A model generated the notes under the pieces. It saw only the letters and a program-made list of their open reading frames with translations, was not told where the DNA came from and made no database searches. Below are positions 41,484 to 52,179 of a stretch of DNA of 64,000 nt, in pieces. A program made the position numbers and the translations under genes. Source of the DNA: Nansenia antarctica (Eukaryota > Chordata > Actinopteri > Argentiniformes > Microstomatidae); NCBI GenBank assembly GCA_963989245.1, contig OZ022358.1, forward strand, positions 1,204,167-1,268,166, in the 5' to 3' direction. How positions within the stretch are numbered: the first letter of the stretch is position 1; every line of letters begins with the position of its first letter.

Positions 41484-43359
41484 TCACCCACAGGAGTGGC
41501 ATTTTGCAATCAGGTCAGAGTGTGCCTTGCAAACGTAGGCATCACATTTGTAGCATGTAAGGCTTGTTTTATTGTCTCTAGGGGCACAGAGCTGGCATCT
41601 TTGCCTTTTCTGCCCCTGTCCTTGCTGGGGGGCAGCGGCTGGGGCTTGCTGACTCCTAACCAGACTGGCAGAGGCTGGTGTGCGGGGAAGGTGCTGGCGC
41701 CTTTGAATTAGAGGAGTAACTAATGCTTTCCCGAGCTCTGCCAGGAAGAGTCTCCTCTTGAAACTCTTCCCCCGATTCCACGCTGGGTCGATCGCCATCC
41801 ATACCACATATGCGTTACACGCAGACACATCCAGGATGTTGTGGAACACTGCCACTGGCCAACGGGCTGTCATTCGCTGGCAGGTGTACGTGCCAGTAAG
41901 CTGCAATGAAAGAAAAAATAAATAAGAGGTTGGAAATAATATTGAATCTGTCGTACACAAAAATGCATTGTTTCACATGAATAAAAGTAAAATAAAATGC
42001 ATGATAGATGAAAATATACATTACCTTATCAAGGCAGTCTACTCCTCCTTTGTTGCTGTTGTAGTCCAGGATGATCTGGGGCTTCCTGTCCTCTGTGGTG
42101 CTGACAGCAGCGTCTTTGTGTACCGTGCTCATCAGGATGACATTTTTATTCTTCTTGGGAACATAGGACACAAGACAGTGTGTGGCAGTGAAAGCAAATT
42201 TTGATGAGAGTATCGCTCTCCCTCTGGTTGACACTAGCGCAGGGGGAAGTTCAGGCTTGTTCTTCCTCACTGTCCCCACCATGGTGAGCTTGCGTTTCAA
42301 CAGCTCCTGACCAAGCGCATATGAGGTGAAAAAGTTATCACATGTGATATTATGCCCCTTGAGACCGGCTGTCATGTCCAGCACAACACGCATGCCCTGG
42401 TTTTTTTCTGGCCTTCCATCAACAGGTTTTCCCGTGTAGACCTGCATATTCCAGGCATAGCTGCTCCTGGCATCACATGCTGCCCAGATCTTGATTCCAT
42501 ACTTGCCTGGTTTGCTTGGGATGTACTGCTTGAAGGGACAGCGACCTCTGAAACGGACCAGGCGCTCGTCAACTGTCACCTCAGGGCCTGGATTGTACAT
42601 CAGTGGTAGGCGCTCCACCCACCTGTCCCAAACGTTCCTGATGGCAGCCAGTTTGTCATTTCGCCAGCGGGCAGGTCTTGTATCTCTGTTATCAAATCGG
42701 ATAACTCTCGACAGGACATGAAACTGCTGTAATGACATAGTGGACCGGAATATAGGCCTCCCGCACTCCGCATCCCACAGACTCTTTGTAGCCTCATTGT
42801 TTGACCGATATACTCCTGCTAGAATCAACAGACCTATGTAGGCTTGAAGGTCTACCTGGTCCAGTGCTCTCCATGTGTCCCCAAACACACGCCTCCCCTC
42901 CAGGTTTGTCATGTCCAGTACAATTCCCTGAATGGACTCTGGTAAAAACAGTTGGAAGCTGGACTTGATGTCATCCACACGAGATGTAGCATACCGCGTT
43001 GGTCCTGGTGTCATCCTTATGATGTTTTCCACTCTCGCTCTGCTTGCTCTATCCTGGGAGGATGAATACCAGAGCAAGTTGCCACCCTTGGACTGGAATG
43101 TCACCTCAGGTGCCTGTTCTTCAGGTGCCTCTTCCTCAGGGGCCTCTTCCACAGGGGCTTCTTCCTCAGGGGCCTCTTCCTCGCCGTCTGTCTCATAACA
43201 TTCTGGATCGAAGTCAGGATCGGTGTTGTCTTCCAATTCTGAGACATCCTCCTCTATCTCTGGTTCAACTTCAATCTCCTCTTCATCTGGTTCAAAAATT
43301 CGGTCGAGAGCCTCTCTGACAGATAATCGCTTAGACAGCCGCTTACTCATTGTGTTCAC
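41484..43359 (-). CDS. piggyBac transposase, two exons, 583 aa
   Basis: Exon 1 is 43359-42025 (445 codons), exon 2 is 41900-41484 (138 codons plus stop), with a 124-bp GT-AG intron (41901-42024) in phase 0. It cuts and pastes the element at TTAA sites. Features: acidic N terminus with EEAPEEE repeats (about residues 20-85), DDE_Tnp_1_7 core with catalytic aspartates in TVDERLV (D264), ITCDNFFTSY (D341) and NKGGVDCLDK (D441, with D444), and a C-terminal cysteine-rich zinc-binding domain (CQLC, CYKC, C..H, CHSC). No stop or frameshift. The other ATG three codons downstream (MSK) is also possible. Poly(A) signal (reverse strand) at 41385-41390. Confidence 0.93.
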
Positions 43360-43413
43360 AGAGTGAATTCAGAGCAAAGCACAAATAAAGCTTTATATAG
43401 GGGGTCTGTGAGA

Positions 43414-43664
43414 GTTTAGTCTGGAAGGTGTGGTTCACGTGGGGGGATGGGCATATAAGCACGGGAAAGAGAAGGGTTCCCATAACAAACATCTGTTTCG
43501 TTTGATACATTTCAGTGTTTGTTATGGGAACCCTTCTCTTCCACCCCAGGTGAACCACACCTTCCAGACTAAACAATGTTTAGTCTGAACAATGTTTAGT
43601 CTGGAAGGTCAGGTTCGGATGGGCAAATAAGCACGGGAAAGACAAGGGTTCCCATAACAAACCC
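43414..43664. repeat. Fold-back and direct repeats upstream of the piggyBac transposase
   Basis: Arm GTTTAGTCTGGAAGGTGTGG (from 43414) to GGGTTCCCATAACAAACA (to 43491) is mirrored at 43516-43574. A third, direct copy lies at 43594-43664. It sits in the 5' flank of the transposase gene. Confidence 0.85.
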
Positions 43665-44721
43665 AAAATTTTTTTGTTTGAAATGTGTCAACCTTTATAT
43701 ATGAGGTATTTGAACAGGTCTGATACATCCTGGAATGTTGTAGCTTGTTACAACTTGTGTTATCCATTAATTTCCTATGGCGGTCATTTTTGACCGGGAA
43801 CACCACCGATGTTACAAAGTTGAATAAAAACCTCAAAATTCAATGCCAGTGTTTAGTCAGCAATTTTATATGTGCAAATGCCTAGTGTGGAGGATATCAG
43901 AAGGCCTTGAGGCAATCAAATGTAAAACACAATATTTATGATTGATGAAAGTTGCTCTCGGTCAGATTTGACCGGGAACACAACCGGAGGGTTAAGGAAC
44001 ATTGCCAAACTCCGTCCTGCACTCACTCTGGCAGATGCAGAGAAGCTCATCCACGCCTTTGTCTCCTCCAGACTGGACTACTGCAACGCACTCCTCATCG
44101 GGATTCCTAGCAGAAACTTCAATACATCCAGAACAGCGCTGCTTGGATCCTGATGAGGGTGCGCAAATATGATCACATCACCCCCATCCTCAAATCACTT
44201 CACTGGCTCCCCGTCTCCCTCAGAATTTAATTCAAGGTCTCCCTCTCACCCACCAGTGCATCCATGGAACTGCCCCCCCCTACCTCAAGGAACTCCTCCA
44301 TACCCCTCAGACCTCCTCACGCACCCTCCGTTCTATTGCCACCAACCTCCTCAAGACCCCCAGGACCAAGCTCCGCACCATGGGAGATCGGGCCTTCTGC
44401 TCGGCTGCTCCCAGGCTGTGGAATGCTCTCTCTGACCACCTAAGGGCACCACAGTCTGTGGATACTTTTAAACGAGGCCTTAAAACCCAACTTTTTAATA
44501 CCCTTTTACTTAATAACCTTTTTTTAGCCTTTTAATTGAAAATGTTTTTTGCTTTATCTTACTGTGTTGTAGCACTCTGAGATTTTATATGTAAAGTGCG
44601 TTTATAAATAAAATGTATTATTATTATTATTATTATTATTGATTTACCTCTGAAATGACTTGAACAATTGTAATTATCTGAGCTCAGCATGTGTGTCTGT
44701 ATGGTTAGAAAGGTTTGTATC

Positions 44722-44931
44722 CGTGGCCTGGGGTGGTCCAGCGGTCTAGCACCACGGTCTACAGTGCACACATATGCCCGTCTTGGCATGAGTTCGAATC
44801 CGGCCCATGCCCTGCTGACATTCCCTCTGTCTCTCCCTTCTTCTCCTTACTTTCCTGTCTGTCTTCACTATTATCTGTCCAATAAAATGAAAAAAATGAG
44901 TGGGACTGCCCCACTCAGAAAAAGATAATAT
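44722..44931 (+). mobile_element. tRNA-derived SINE with 13-bp target duplication
   Basis: A-box-like GGCCTGGGGTGGTCCAGCGG and B box GAGTTCGAATCC, then a pyrimidine-rich body and a CCAATAAAATGAAAAAAAT-type 3' part. Flanked by AAAGGTTTGTATC at 44709-44721 and 44932-44944. Confidence 0.85.
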
Positions 44932-44944
44932 AAAGGTTTGTATC

Positions 44945-46300
44945 TCTAAAAAAATGAGCTTTGTTAGTATATGTGTAAGGGTAGTGTACAACATGTGTAT
45001 GATGTGCTAGAGTTGTGTACAGCATTATTGTGTCTTAAAGTGTTCCGCTGTGGGACATTAGTGTATCCTATCCTAACCCTGTTGTTGGTACTATTTTTTG
45101 CAGTGACAGAATAAATACTAACAAGGCAGTTTTTGCTGTCATTCTGTTTCACAAACAATGGATGAACACTCAGCGCATTCACTGGTCTTCCTGCAGTTAG
45201 TTCCTTCCACCACAAGGGGGCTCTGTACTTCACTTCCTCTCCATTCCACAGTGCATTTGAACAGTGAAGCATTTTCTTCTTCCTTTTTTGGCTCTATACT
45301 CTCAAAAGTTTGGATTTTAAATCAAACAATTACTATGAGGTTAGTGTACAGTTTGTCAGTTTTTTTTTATTTCAGTGTATTTGTACTTGTATTTGTATTT
45401 TCACCATTTTAAAAACAACACTTGTTGTGTACATAGTCCCCCTATTTCAGACTTGCTTGAAGGGGGTTTCCGGTTAGTCAGCTGTGTTCTGACTCATTGT
45501 TTTAGCAGACATAAGAGAGTGTTGATGTCTAGACTTGATTCTTGGTTTTGTATTTTGCCATTGAAGAAGTCTGCTGTCCGTGTCTGTCAACACGAGGTCC
45601 GCTGAGGCGTCAACAGCCGCTGGTTCGACAGAGGTGCCAGTGCGTGCCAAGGCCTGCTAGCTGCCAGCTAGCCCTCAAAGCCCTGTGCCCCGTTCTGCCT
45701 CATAAGGAGAGGAGGACCAGGGGGTGTAGAGGAGGACCAGGGGGGGGGTAAAGGAGGCTAAAAGCTACAGTTTTAAGCACCGAATAAGTAAGCACCATTG
45801 AAGCCCCAGGTGTGGCTGTGGAAAAGGCCTTGGAACGCACGGCATGATGTCCCCGCCGCCGTGGGAAGACTGCTGCTGAAAGTCAAGGAGGCCGATATGA
45901 AGCTGACCAATCAGAGAAGAGAGCTGCTCTCACCACGCATGTGTATGGCAGCAGTAGGGGACAGGAGCCCAGAGGCCCAGCTGCAGACTGAGGTCATCCT
46001 GAAGGTTAACCTATCTGAGTAGAGTAATCATACAGTTTATACTACTATATATAGTATACTATACTACATAACATACATGTGTATCTAGAGACTGTGTCAT
46101 CATTACAGGCCACGCCCCTCTGTGTGTGTGTGTACCGGTGGAGGCCGGAGTCCGGCCTCACGGGACTGAATCGAACCTCTGATTTCTACCTCCGCCAGCC
46201 TCCCCCCTGTGGTAGCCTGTGTGTAGCCGCGTCCTCTCTGAGGTTCCTGTGCGAGAGGCTCGGGGGTCAGGGGGGTCGGTCGGTCACTGTCCTCCCTCAG
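44945..46300. other. Intergenic / 3' flank of the TNF ligand gene, no gene recognised
   Basis: Short ORFs only and none recognisable. The right part presumably includes the 3' UTR of the reverse-strand TNF ligand gene; no clear poly(A) signal lies close to its stop codon. Confidence 0.4.
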
Positions 46301-46307
46301 GGGGGGG

Positions 46308-46840
46308 TCAGGGGTCAAATCTGAACGCTCCGAAGTAGCTGGACGAGTCCTCGGCGTGCACCCCGGTCGCCGTGGACACGGAGACGAAGACCTCGTCGCC
46401 CCCCCGCAGGTGGAACAGCCCCCCCTGGTAGACGGACAGGAGGGCGTGGTGGTCCGAGGAGTCGGGGGGCGACCAGCCCCGCGTGCCCACCCCCTTCAGC
46501 AGCTGGATGGGCTTGGCGTACGACGTCTTCTTGTACACGCAGGTGACCAGCTGGTGACTAGCGCTGGCGCTAGCTCTGTGGTGGTGTTGGTGCTGGTGCT
46601 GGCGGTGTTGGTGGTGGTGGTGGTGGGCGGGTGGTGGTAGCGCCCTCTCCTGGTCTGGGGTGGCGTAGCGGAAGTACACCTGGGCGTACAGGAAGTAGCG
46701 TCCGGGGCGCGGCACGCGGAGGCGGCCGTTGGACAGCGTCATGTTGTGGAGGTGGGCGCTGAAGCTCTGGTTGCCCCAGGAGACCACGGGGTGGCGGCAG
46801 GACTGGTGGAGGTCTTTCTGGGGGGTCGGCGAGACGGGGC
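46308..46840 (-). CDS. TNF ligand exon 5 (most of the TNF domain, stop)
   Basis: Acceptor CCAAG at 46841-46845 (reverse strand); ends YFGAFRFDP with TGA at 46310-46308. Includes the His-rich insertion (AHHHHHQHRQHQHQHHHR). Confidence 0.9.
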
Positions 46841-49800
46841 CTTGGGGGAGGAGGGAGGGAGAGGGGGGTTAGAACAGTACGGGGGGAGGAGGGAGTGGGG
46901 GGGGGGGGTTAGAACAGGACTGGGGGAGGAGTCTATATATCAAAATATACAACTCCTGTTCTATTTCTGTCCTGTTCTATTTCTGTCCTGTTCTATTTCT
47001 GTCCTGTTCAGATTTCTTCAATGGCAAAATACAATACCAAAATACAAAACCCGTCTCGCCGTGGCCTTGGGGGAGGAGGGAGGGAGAGGGGGGTTAGAAC
47101 AGGACTGGTGGAGGAGGAGGGGGGGGAGGGAGGGAGGGAGAGGGGAGTTAGAACAGGGCTGGGGGAGGAGAGAGGGAAGGGCAGGGTTAGAACAGGACTG
47201 AGGGAGGAAGGGAGAGGGGGGTTAGAACAGGGCTGGGGGAGGAGAGAGGGAAGGGCAGGGTTAGAACAGGACTGAGGGAGGAAGGGAGAGGGGGGTTAGA
47301 ACAGGGCTGGGGGAGGAGGGAGGGAAGGGGGGGGAAAGGGGTTAGAACAGGAATGGTGGAGGAGGGAGGGAGGGAGGGAGGGAGAGGGGGGTTAGAACAG
47401 GGCTGGGGGAGGAGGGAGGGAAGGGGGGGGAAAGGGGTTAGAACAGGAATGGTGGAGGAGGGAGGGAGGGAGGGAGAGGGGGGTTAGAACAGGACCGAGG
47501 GAGGCGGGGGGGGGGGGGGGGGTTAGAAGCATACACACTGCAGTGTACACACCTTGCAGGCCGTTGTCCCGTAGTGTGAGGTGAGCAGAGGGCTTGGAGG
47601 GCTTGTGGTTTCCGACTGCTTCAGCCTTCAGCCGGGGCTGGGCCCTGGTCTCTGGTGGGGGAGGGAGGGGAGGGATGGAGGGAGGGAGGGAGGGATGGGG
47701 GGGGAGGCACACTAACAGTATTGTATTCTCCTTCTCTCATAAGCTATTAGTTATAGTGACAGATGGCGGCATGCATGACACACACACACATTATGGGATA
47801 GGACAGATGTTTTCCCAACGGGCTGGGGTCAGGTCAGGACATGATGTTGACGAACAGTATAGTATTGTACTTGACTTTGTTTAGACACAGTAGTGTTGTT
47901 GGTTTTCTAGACATACAGGAAGGGAGAATGGAGGTGAGGGTGTGACAGAGAGGGAGAGAGAGAGTGAGAGAGGGGGGGGGGAGAGTGAGAGTGAGAGAGG
48001 GAGAGAGGGAGGGGGCGAGAGAGAGAGGGAGAGGGGGAGGGAGAGAGAGGGGGGGAGTGAAAGAGAGAGAGAGAGGGGGAGGGAGAGAGAGGGGGGAGAG
48101 TGAGAGAGGAAGGGAGGGAGGGAGAGAGAGAGGGAGAGAGGGAGGGGGCGAGAGAGAGAGGGAGAGGGGGAGGGAGAGAGAGGGGGGGGGAGTGAGAGTG
48201 AGAGAGGGAGAGAGGGAGGGGGCGAGAGAGAGAGGGAGAGGGGGAGGGAGAGAGAGGGGGGGAGTGAAAGAGAGAGAGAGAGGGGGAGGGAGAGAGAGGG
48301 GGGAGAGTGAGAGAGGAAGGGAGGGAGGGAGAGAGAGAGGGAGAGAGGGAGGGGGCGAGAGAGAGAGGGAGAGGGGGAGGGAGAGAGAGGGGGGGGGAGT
48401 GAAAGAGAGAGAGAGGGGGAGGGAGAGAGAGGGGGGGAGAGTGAAAGAGAGAGAGAGAGGGGGAGGGAGAGAGAGGGGGGAGAGTGAAAGAGAGTGAGAG
48501 AGGAAGGGAGGGAGGGAGAGAGATAGATAGATTATATCTGAGGATGATGGAAGGATGATTACCTTTAAAGGTGTGTTTGGAGATTACCCTCTCAGTCACC
48601 TGAAACACACAAAAAGCCAGTCAGAGTGGTATACAGTATTCATGCTGGTTCTCCCCCCTCCTCCTCCTCCCCTCCCCTCCCCTCCCCTCCCTCCCAGAGA
48701 AGGGAAAGGGACCCAGAGTGACTCTATCTTTCCTGGCAGAAAAACCTCCAGTTACAGCTTGACTCCATTAGTAGCACAGCTCCACTCCTAAGGCTCCGCA
48801 CGCTATCAGAGGCACTGCTGAGGGCTGCTGGCATGAAGGGCAGAGTTGGTATGATCCACGAGTGGGTGAGAGAACAGTTGGTATGGATGAATGGTCTTTA
48901 TTGTCATTAATACAGTACAGGTACCATACAACGAAATTTAGACGGAGGGGCTCCCCTGGTGCTAGGAAAAAAATACTAAAAACAAGAGGGCCACGGGTAA
49001 AATAAAAAAAGGGAAAAGAGCTGGTTTACATAAATAAAGGCTATGTACACTATCTACTATACTATACTATACAATAAAACACTGTGCTGTACTCTATGCT
49101 ATAAATATCCTAACCTTTTCCTATATCTGAACCTTATGTACACGAGGGTTGTCATATTGCACATAGTATTTGTTGCACATTCATTAAAGTGTCGCAGTTA
49201 GCAGGTTTAGAATGTTCACAGTTGTATTTCAATATTGCACTTATGTTTTACAATCTAGTAGCTGCCATCAAATTGTCTAGAATAGATTGTCCAGGGCCTA
49301 GAACCTAGGTCTTTGCTGTGTTCAGGGCCTGAATGGCCCTAGGGTAGAAGCTGAGCTTCAGTCTGTTTGTATTCTATCCACAGTGGGTTAAGAGAACAGT
49401 TGGTATGGTCCACAGTGAGTTAAGAGAACAGTTGGTATGGTCCAGACAGAGTGACCTATGAGAGGAGTTCATATCCGGAGCGATTATCTCTCTATTAACA
49501 ACAACATGAAGAAGATGATGATGCCGAGGGTGAAGATGCGTCAGACAGGAAGTTGATATAAGTTGTGTATATATTTATCTGAGGTTCTGAGTCACTTGAC
49601 AGGGCAACGCTCGGAATGTGTTTGTAATTCAGCCCTGATTCTCTGTTCTCTCTCTACAGCTTGGTGATGTACAGTAGGGCAGGCTAGCTGTACCTAACTT
49701 GGTGATGTAGCATGAGAGGTTAGCGGTAGCAGCTACCTTGGTGATGTAGGCTGTGATTCCCTGGGCCAGTTGGACGCAGGGTTCTCCTAACTGCTGGACC

Positions 49801-49920
49801 AGAGCGTCAGGGACTTCCCGGTCTGTTGCCATGGCGTCAGGGACTTCCTGGTCTGTCTCCATGGTGTTGAGGAGACTCAGACACTTCAGCTCCTCTGTTA
49901 GCTGCAAACCCTTTACCTGG

Positions 49921-49958
<38 letters not shown>

Positions 49959-51775
49959 ATAACCTACATAAACTCCCTCTCCACCTCCTCAACTGTCTCT
50001 GTCTGTCCTCAACTGTCCCTGTCTCTGTCTCTGTCTTGATTGATTGATTGATTGATTGAAAACCTTTATTGTCCCCAATGGGGAAATTTTGTTGTCAAAC
50101 AGCTCAGTTAGGGCAGAAAACATTCAGTACAGAAAACAGAAAAACATTCAATAAAATACATAAAACAGTGCAGGCTCAATAAGTAAAAAGTTCCAAAAGT
50201 TCCATCTCCAGGTCTCCCCCACCCTGCAGGGCCTGGTTGTAGAGTCGGAGTGCAGCTGGAATAAAGGACTGTCCAAATCTTTTTGTACTTTGACGGGGGA
50301 GAACAAATCTGTGGCTGAACTTGCTCCTCATCCCTGCCAGCTCGCAGTACATCGGGTGGGAGGGATTGGCCAGCATGGCCGCCAGTTTTTTCCCCATCCT
50401 CTGTTCTGCCACCTCCTCTAGGCTGTCCAGCCCGGTCCCCACCACAGAGCTGGCCTTCTTCACCAGTTTGTTTAGCTTCGCAGCATCCCTGGCACAGATG
50501 TTTCCACCCCAGCAGGCCACGGCGAAGAACAGAACGCTGGCAACCACCGACTGATAAAACATTTGCAGCAGCTTGTTGCAGACACCGAAAGACCTCAGCC
50601 TTCTCAGGAAAAACAGTCTGCTCTGCCCTTTCCTGAGAAGAGCCTCGGTGTTGTCAGTCCAGTCCAGTTTGTTATTAATTTGTACTCCCAGGTACCTGTA
50701 GGAGTCCACCCTCTGAGGACAGTCTGTCCTCAACTGTCTTTGTCTCAGTCTGTCCTCAACTGTCTCTGTCCCCAACTGTCTCCCTCCACCTCCTCAACTG
50801 TCTCTGTCTATGTCCTCAACTGTCCCTGTCTCCCTCCACCTCCTCAACTGTCTCTGTCTATGTCCCCAACTGTCCCTGTCTCCCTCCACATCCTGAACTG
50901 TTCCTGTCCCTCTCCAACACATTCCTGAGCTGTATAGGCTACAGGAGGGAGAGAGAGAGAGAGAGGATAACATGACCATTATAATGAGTACGCTGATCAA
51001 CCCTGACAGCTTTAGTATGTGCAGCCTCTTTCACAGTACAGCTTCTGTTGTCACCTATCTAAAGACCATGCAGGAGAATCATTTCACTTTCAATCAACAA
51101 AAGTGAAATGAGTGAAAAGAGGAATATGTATGTTTATGAAAACAAAGATTAGGACAAATGCAAAACAAAGATGTATAACAGTTAAAGGAGTTAATTTATG
51201 GAATACTTTTGAAAAGGAAATGAAAATGTGTAGTACACTAAAAGGATTTAAAAAAATACTAAAAAATAAGATGATTAACAAGTATAAAACAGAGGTATAA
51301 ATATAGTTTTTGTTTGGTATCTTTGAACTTTTTGTTAACATGAGTAAGTAACATTGTGTTTATAAATGTCTCTATGTCTTGATTATGCACTCATAAGGGG
51401 AAAACCACTAATGTAAAAAGGGTAGGCGCATTAACATAGTTTTCTGTTAAGATGCGTAAGTGAAATTTTGTTTATAAAAGTTTCAATGTTTTGATTATGT
51501 ACTCATGGGGAAAAACCATACATGTAACAAGGGTAGGCGCAATAAGCCATGGCTTCAGCCTACACCTTTTTGGTCCTGGTGTTACGCATTGTGACTGTGT
51601 ACATTTTTTATATCTGTATTATGAATTGTATAAGGGATCAAAATAAACATTCTCAATTTTTTTTAAAAAGCATTGAAAACTTCAGTACCACAGTTTAATA
51701 ACATTGAGAAGACAAAGACCATTTAGCTGACTTTTGAGGCTGATGGCATGGCACAATATGACACTGCTCAGTATC

Positions 51776-51813
<38 letters not shown>

Positions 51814-52116
51814 CAATAATATTAATGTTTTGTTTTTCCTCCACTATCTCCTTTTATATTCTCTCTCTCTCCCTCCCTCTTCCTCTCTCTCCCTCTTCCT
51901 CTTCCTCTCTCTCTCTATGTATTCTATATTATAAATACGTGTTATATTCTGCAGTAGTAGTCAGACTGGCCGCCTTACCTGTGCTAAGGACATGTTCAGG
52001 AAGATGAGGAGTCCCGTCGCCAGCGCCGCCTGTTGCAGCAGCATGACGGCGAACATCAGTCTGACCGGTGCTGCCTGGTTAACCCTGACGCGACTGCTGC
52101 TGCTCGGAGAAGACAT
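46308..52116 (-). CDS. TNF-superfamily ligand (TRAIL-like), 5 exons
   Basis: Reverse-strand exons: 52116-51979, 49916-49737, 48599-48563, 47651-47553, 46840-46308. GT-AG introns with matching phases give 328 residues. Type II membrane protein: short basic cytosolic tail, membrane segment at about residues 20-41 (RLMFAVMLLQQAALATGLLI), stalk, then a TNF homology domain from about 136 to 328 with HLHNMTLSNGRL, GRYFLYAQVYFRY, YKKTSYAKP, SVYQGGLFHL and the C-terminal YFGAF. Such ligands act as trimers on death-domain or related receptors. Exon sizes and sequence favour TRAIL (TNFSF10) or the nearby RANKL branch. The TRAIL zinc-binding Cys before the conserved Trp (human ..NSCW) is not present (TRGW). 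A His/Gln-rich insertion occupies about 220-247. Confident of the family, not of orthology. Confidence 0.85.
46841..47545. repeat. G-rich minisatellite in TNF ligand intron 4
   Basis: About a dozen units of GGGGTTAGAACAGGACTGGG or GGGCTGGGGGAGGAGGGAGG, 30-60 bases each. It fills almost the whole intron, interrupted at 46930-47060 by a non-repetitive stretch with three TTCTGTCCTGTTCTATT copies. Confidence 0.9.
47553..47651 (-). CDS. TNF ligand exon 4
   Basis: Encodes TRAQPRLKAEAVGNHKPSK and then PSAHLTLRDNGLQ, the first strand of the TNF domain (AHLT). Confidence 0.85.
47940..48525. repeat. 585-bp polypurine tract in TNF ligand intron 3
   Basis: Almost only G and A on the + strand, with a higher-order repeat (GAGGGAGGGGGCGAGAGAGA recurs four times with about 115- to 175-base spacing). 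Confidence 0.95.
48563..48599 (-). CDS. TNF ligand exon 3 (37 bp micro-exon)
   Basis: Encodes VTERVISKHTFK plus one base. Clean acceptor (TTTCAG) and donor (GTAATC). TRAIL genes also have a very short third exon. Confidence 0.8.
48660..48885. other. TNF ligand intron 2, left part
   Basis: A CCCCTCCC run at 48655-48695, then sequence with no recognised feature up to the LINE at 48886. A 31-bp unit (GAGAACAGTTGGTATGG) lies on both sides of that LINE (48860-48885, 49385-49445). Confidence 0.5.
48886..49370 (-). mobile_element. Non-LTR family A copy 3
   Basis: Reverse-strand copy running from ATGAATGGTCTTTATTGTCA to the coding end (TAGAAGCTGAGCTTCAGTCT). It matches 1-505 closely and inserted into a 31-bp minisatellite in TNF ligand intron 2. 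Confidence 0.85.
49737..49916 (-). CDS. TNF ligand exon 2 (stalk)
   Basis: 60 codons, phase 0 at both ends. Encodes VKGLQLTEELKCLSLLN and an internal near-duplication (METDQEVPDA, then MATDREVPDA). Confidence 0.85.
50038..50712 (-). mobile_element. LINE with RT C-terminal coding end, in TNF ligand intron 1
   Basis: A (TGAT)n tail at 50038, TTTATTGTCCCCAATGGGGA, then a 170-codon reverse-strand frame: VDSYRYLGVQINNKLDW, LFFLRRLRSFGV, YQSVVASVLFFAVACWGGN, PAALRLYNQ. This is the end of ORF2 of a common fish non-LTR element, inserted into a (CCTCAACTGTCTCTGTC)n minisatellite. Confidence 0.85.
50713..50915. repeat. Minisatellite (CCTCAACTGTCTCTGTC)
   Basis: Repeats of TCCTCAACTGTCTCTGTC with CTCCCTCCACC insertions, continuing the tract at 49975-50035 on the other side of the LINE. 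Confidence 0.85.
51065..51665 (+). mobile_element. LINE 3' end in TNF ligand intron 1
   Basis: Coding remnant TNAKQRCITVKGVNLWNT and KGFKKILKNKMINKY (C-terminal end of ORF2), then a 3' UTR with a duplicated block (AAAACCACTAATGTAAAAAG / AAAACCATACATGTAACAAG) ending AATAAACATTCTC. Confidence 0.7.
51683..51880. repeat. Duplicated segment, copy 1
   Basis: ACCACAGTTTAATAACATTG through ACACTGCTCAG, an (AAT)n run and TTTTGTTTTTCCTCCACTAT recurs at 57181-57330 in the same orientation. Confidence 0.8.
51979..52116 (-). CDS. TNF ligand exon 1 (start, transmembrane)
   Basis: 46 codons from ATG (52116-52114) to the donor at 51978. Encodes MSSPSSSSRVRVN and the membrane anchor. Confidence 0.85.
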
Positions 52117-52179
52117 GATCTATGCGCGCTCGTTTCTCCGCTGATCTGAAATGTTGTAGGCTATAATACCCATTGAACT

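Larger units (their letters stand above)
40968..43991 (-). mobile_element. Complete piggyBac transposon, 3024 bp
   Basis: Terminal inverted repeats CCCTCGGGTTGTGTTC and CCCTCCGGTTGTGTTC (one mismatch), each flanked by TTAA (40964-40967, 43992-43995), the piggyBac target. Subterminal inverted copies of GGTGTTCCCGGTC lie at about 41002 and 43788. The transposase is on the reverse strand and appears intact. The flanking LINE sequence rejoins across a single TTAA. Confidence 0.95.
40320..44640 (+). mobile_element. L2-like LINE remnant interrupted by piggyBac
   Basis: Reverse transcriptase reads LLILLDLTAAFDTVDHNILL, then WFTSYLTGRTEHV, then GVPQGSVLGPTLFTLYM. The catalytic YADD is damaged by a small indel (TATGCGGGTTTGAC at 40648). 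It resumes after the piggyBac at 43996 with TLADAEKLIHAFVSSRLDYC and ends in a 3' UTR with (ATT)n at 44615-44640. 5'-truncated and dead. Confidence 0.85.

Noticed and set aside
47907..48608. 233-residue Ser-Pro-Leu ORF on the reverse strand
   Set aside because: Only its first 12 residues (VTERVISKHTFK) are exon; the rest is the polypurine intron repeat.
46308..52116. Ectodysplasin or TNF-alpha identity for the ligand
   Set aside because: There is no collagen-like stretch, and the YKKTSYAKP and YQGGLFHL segments and short third exon resemble TRAIL/RANKL more.
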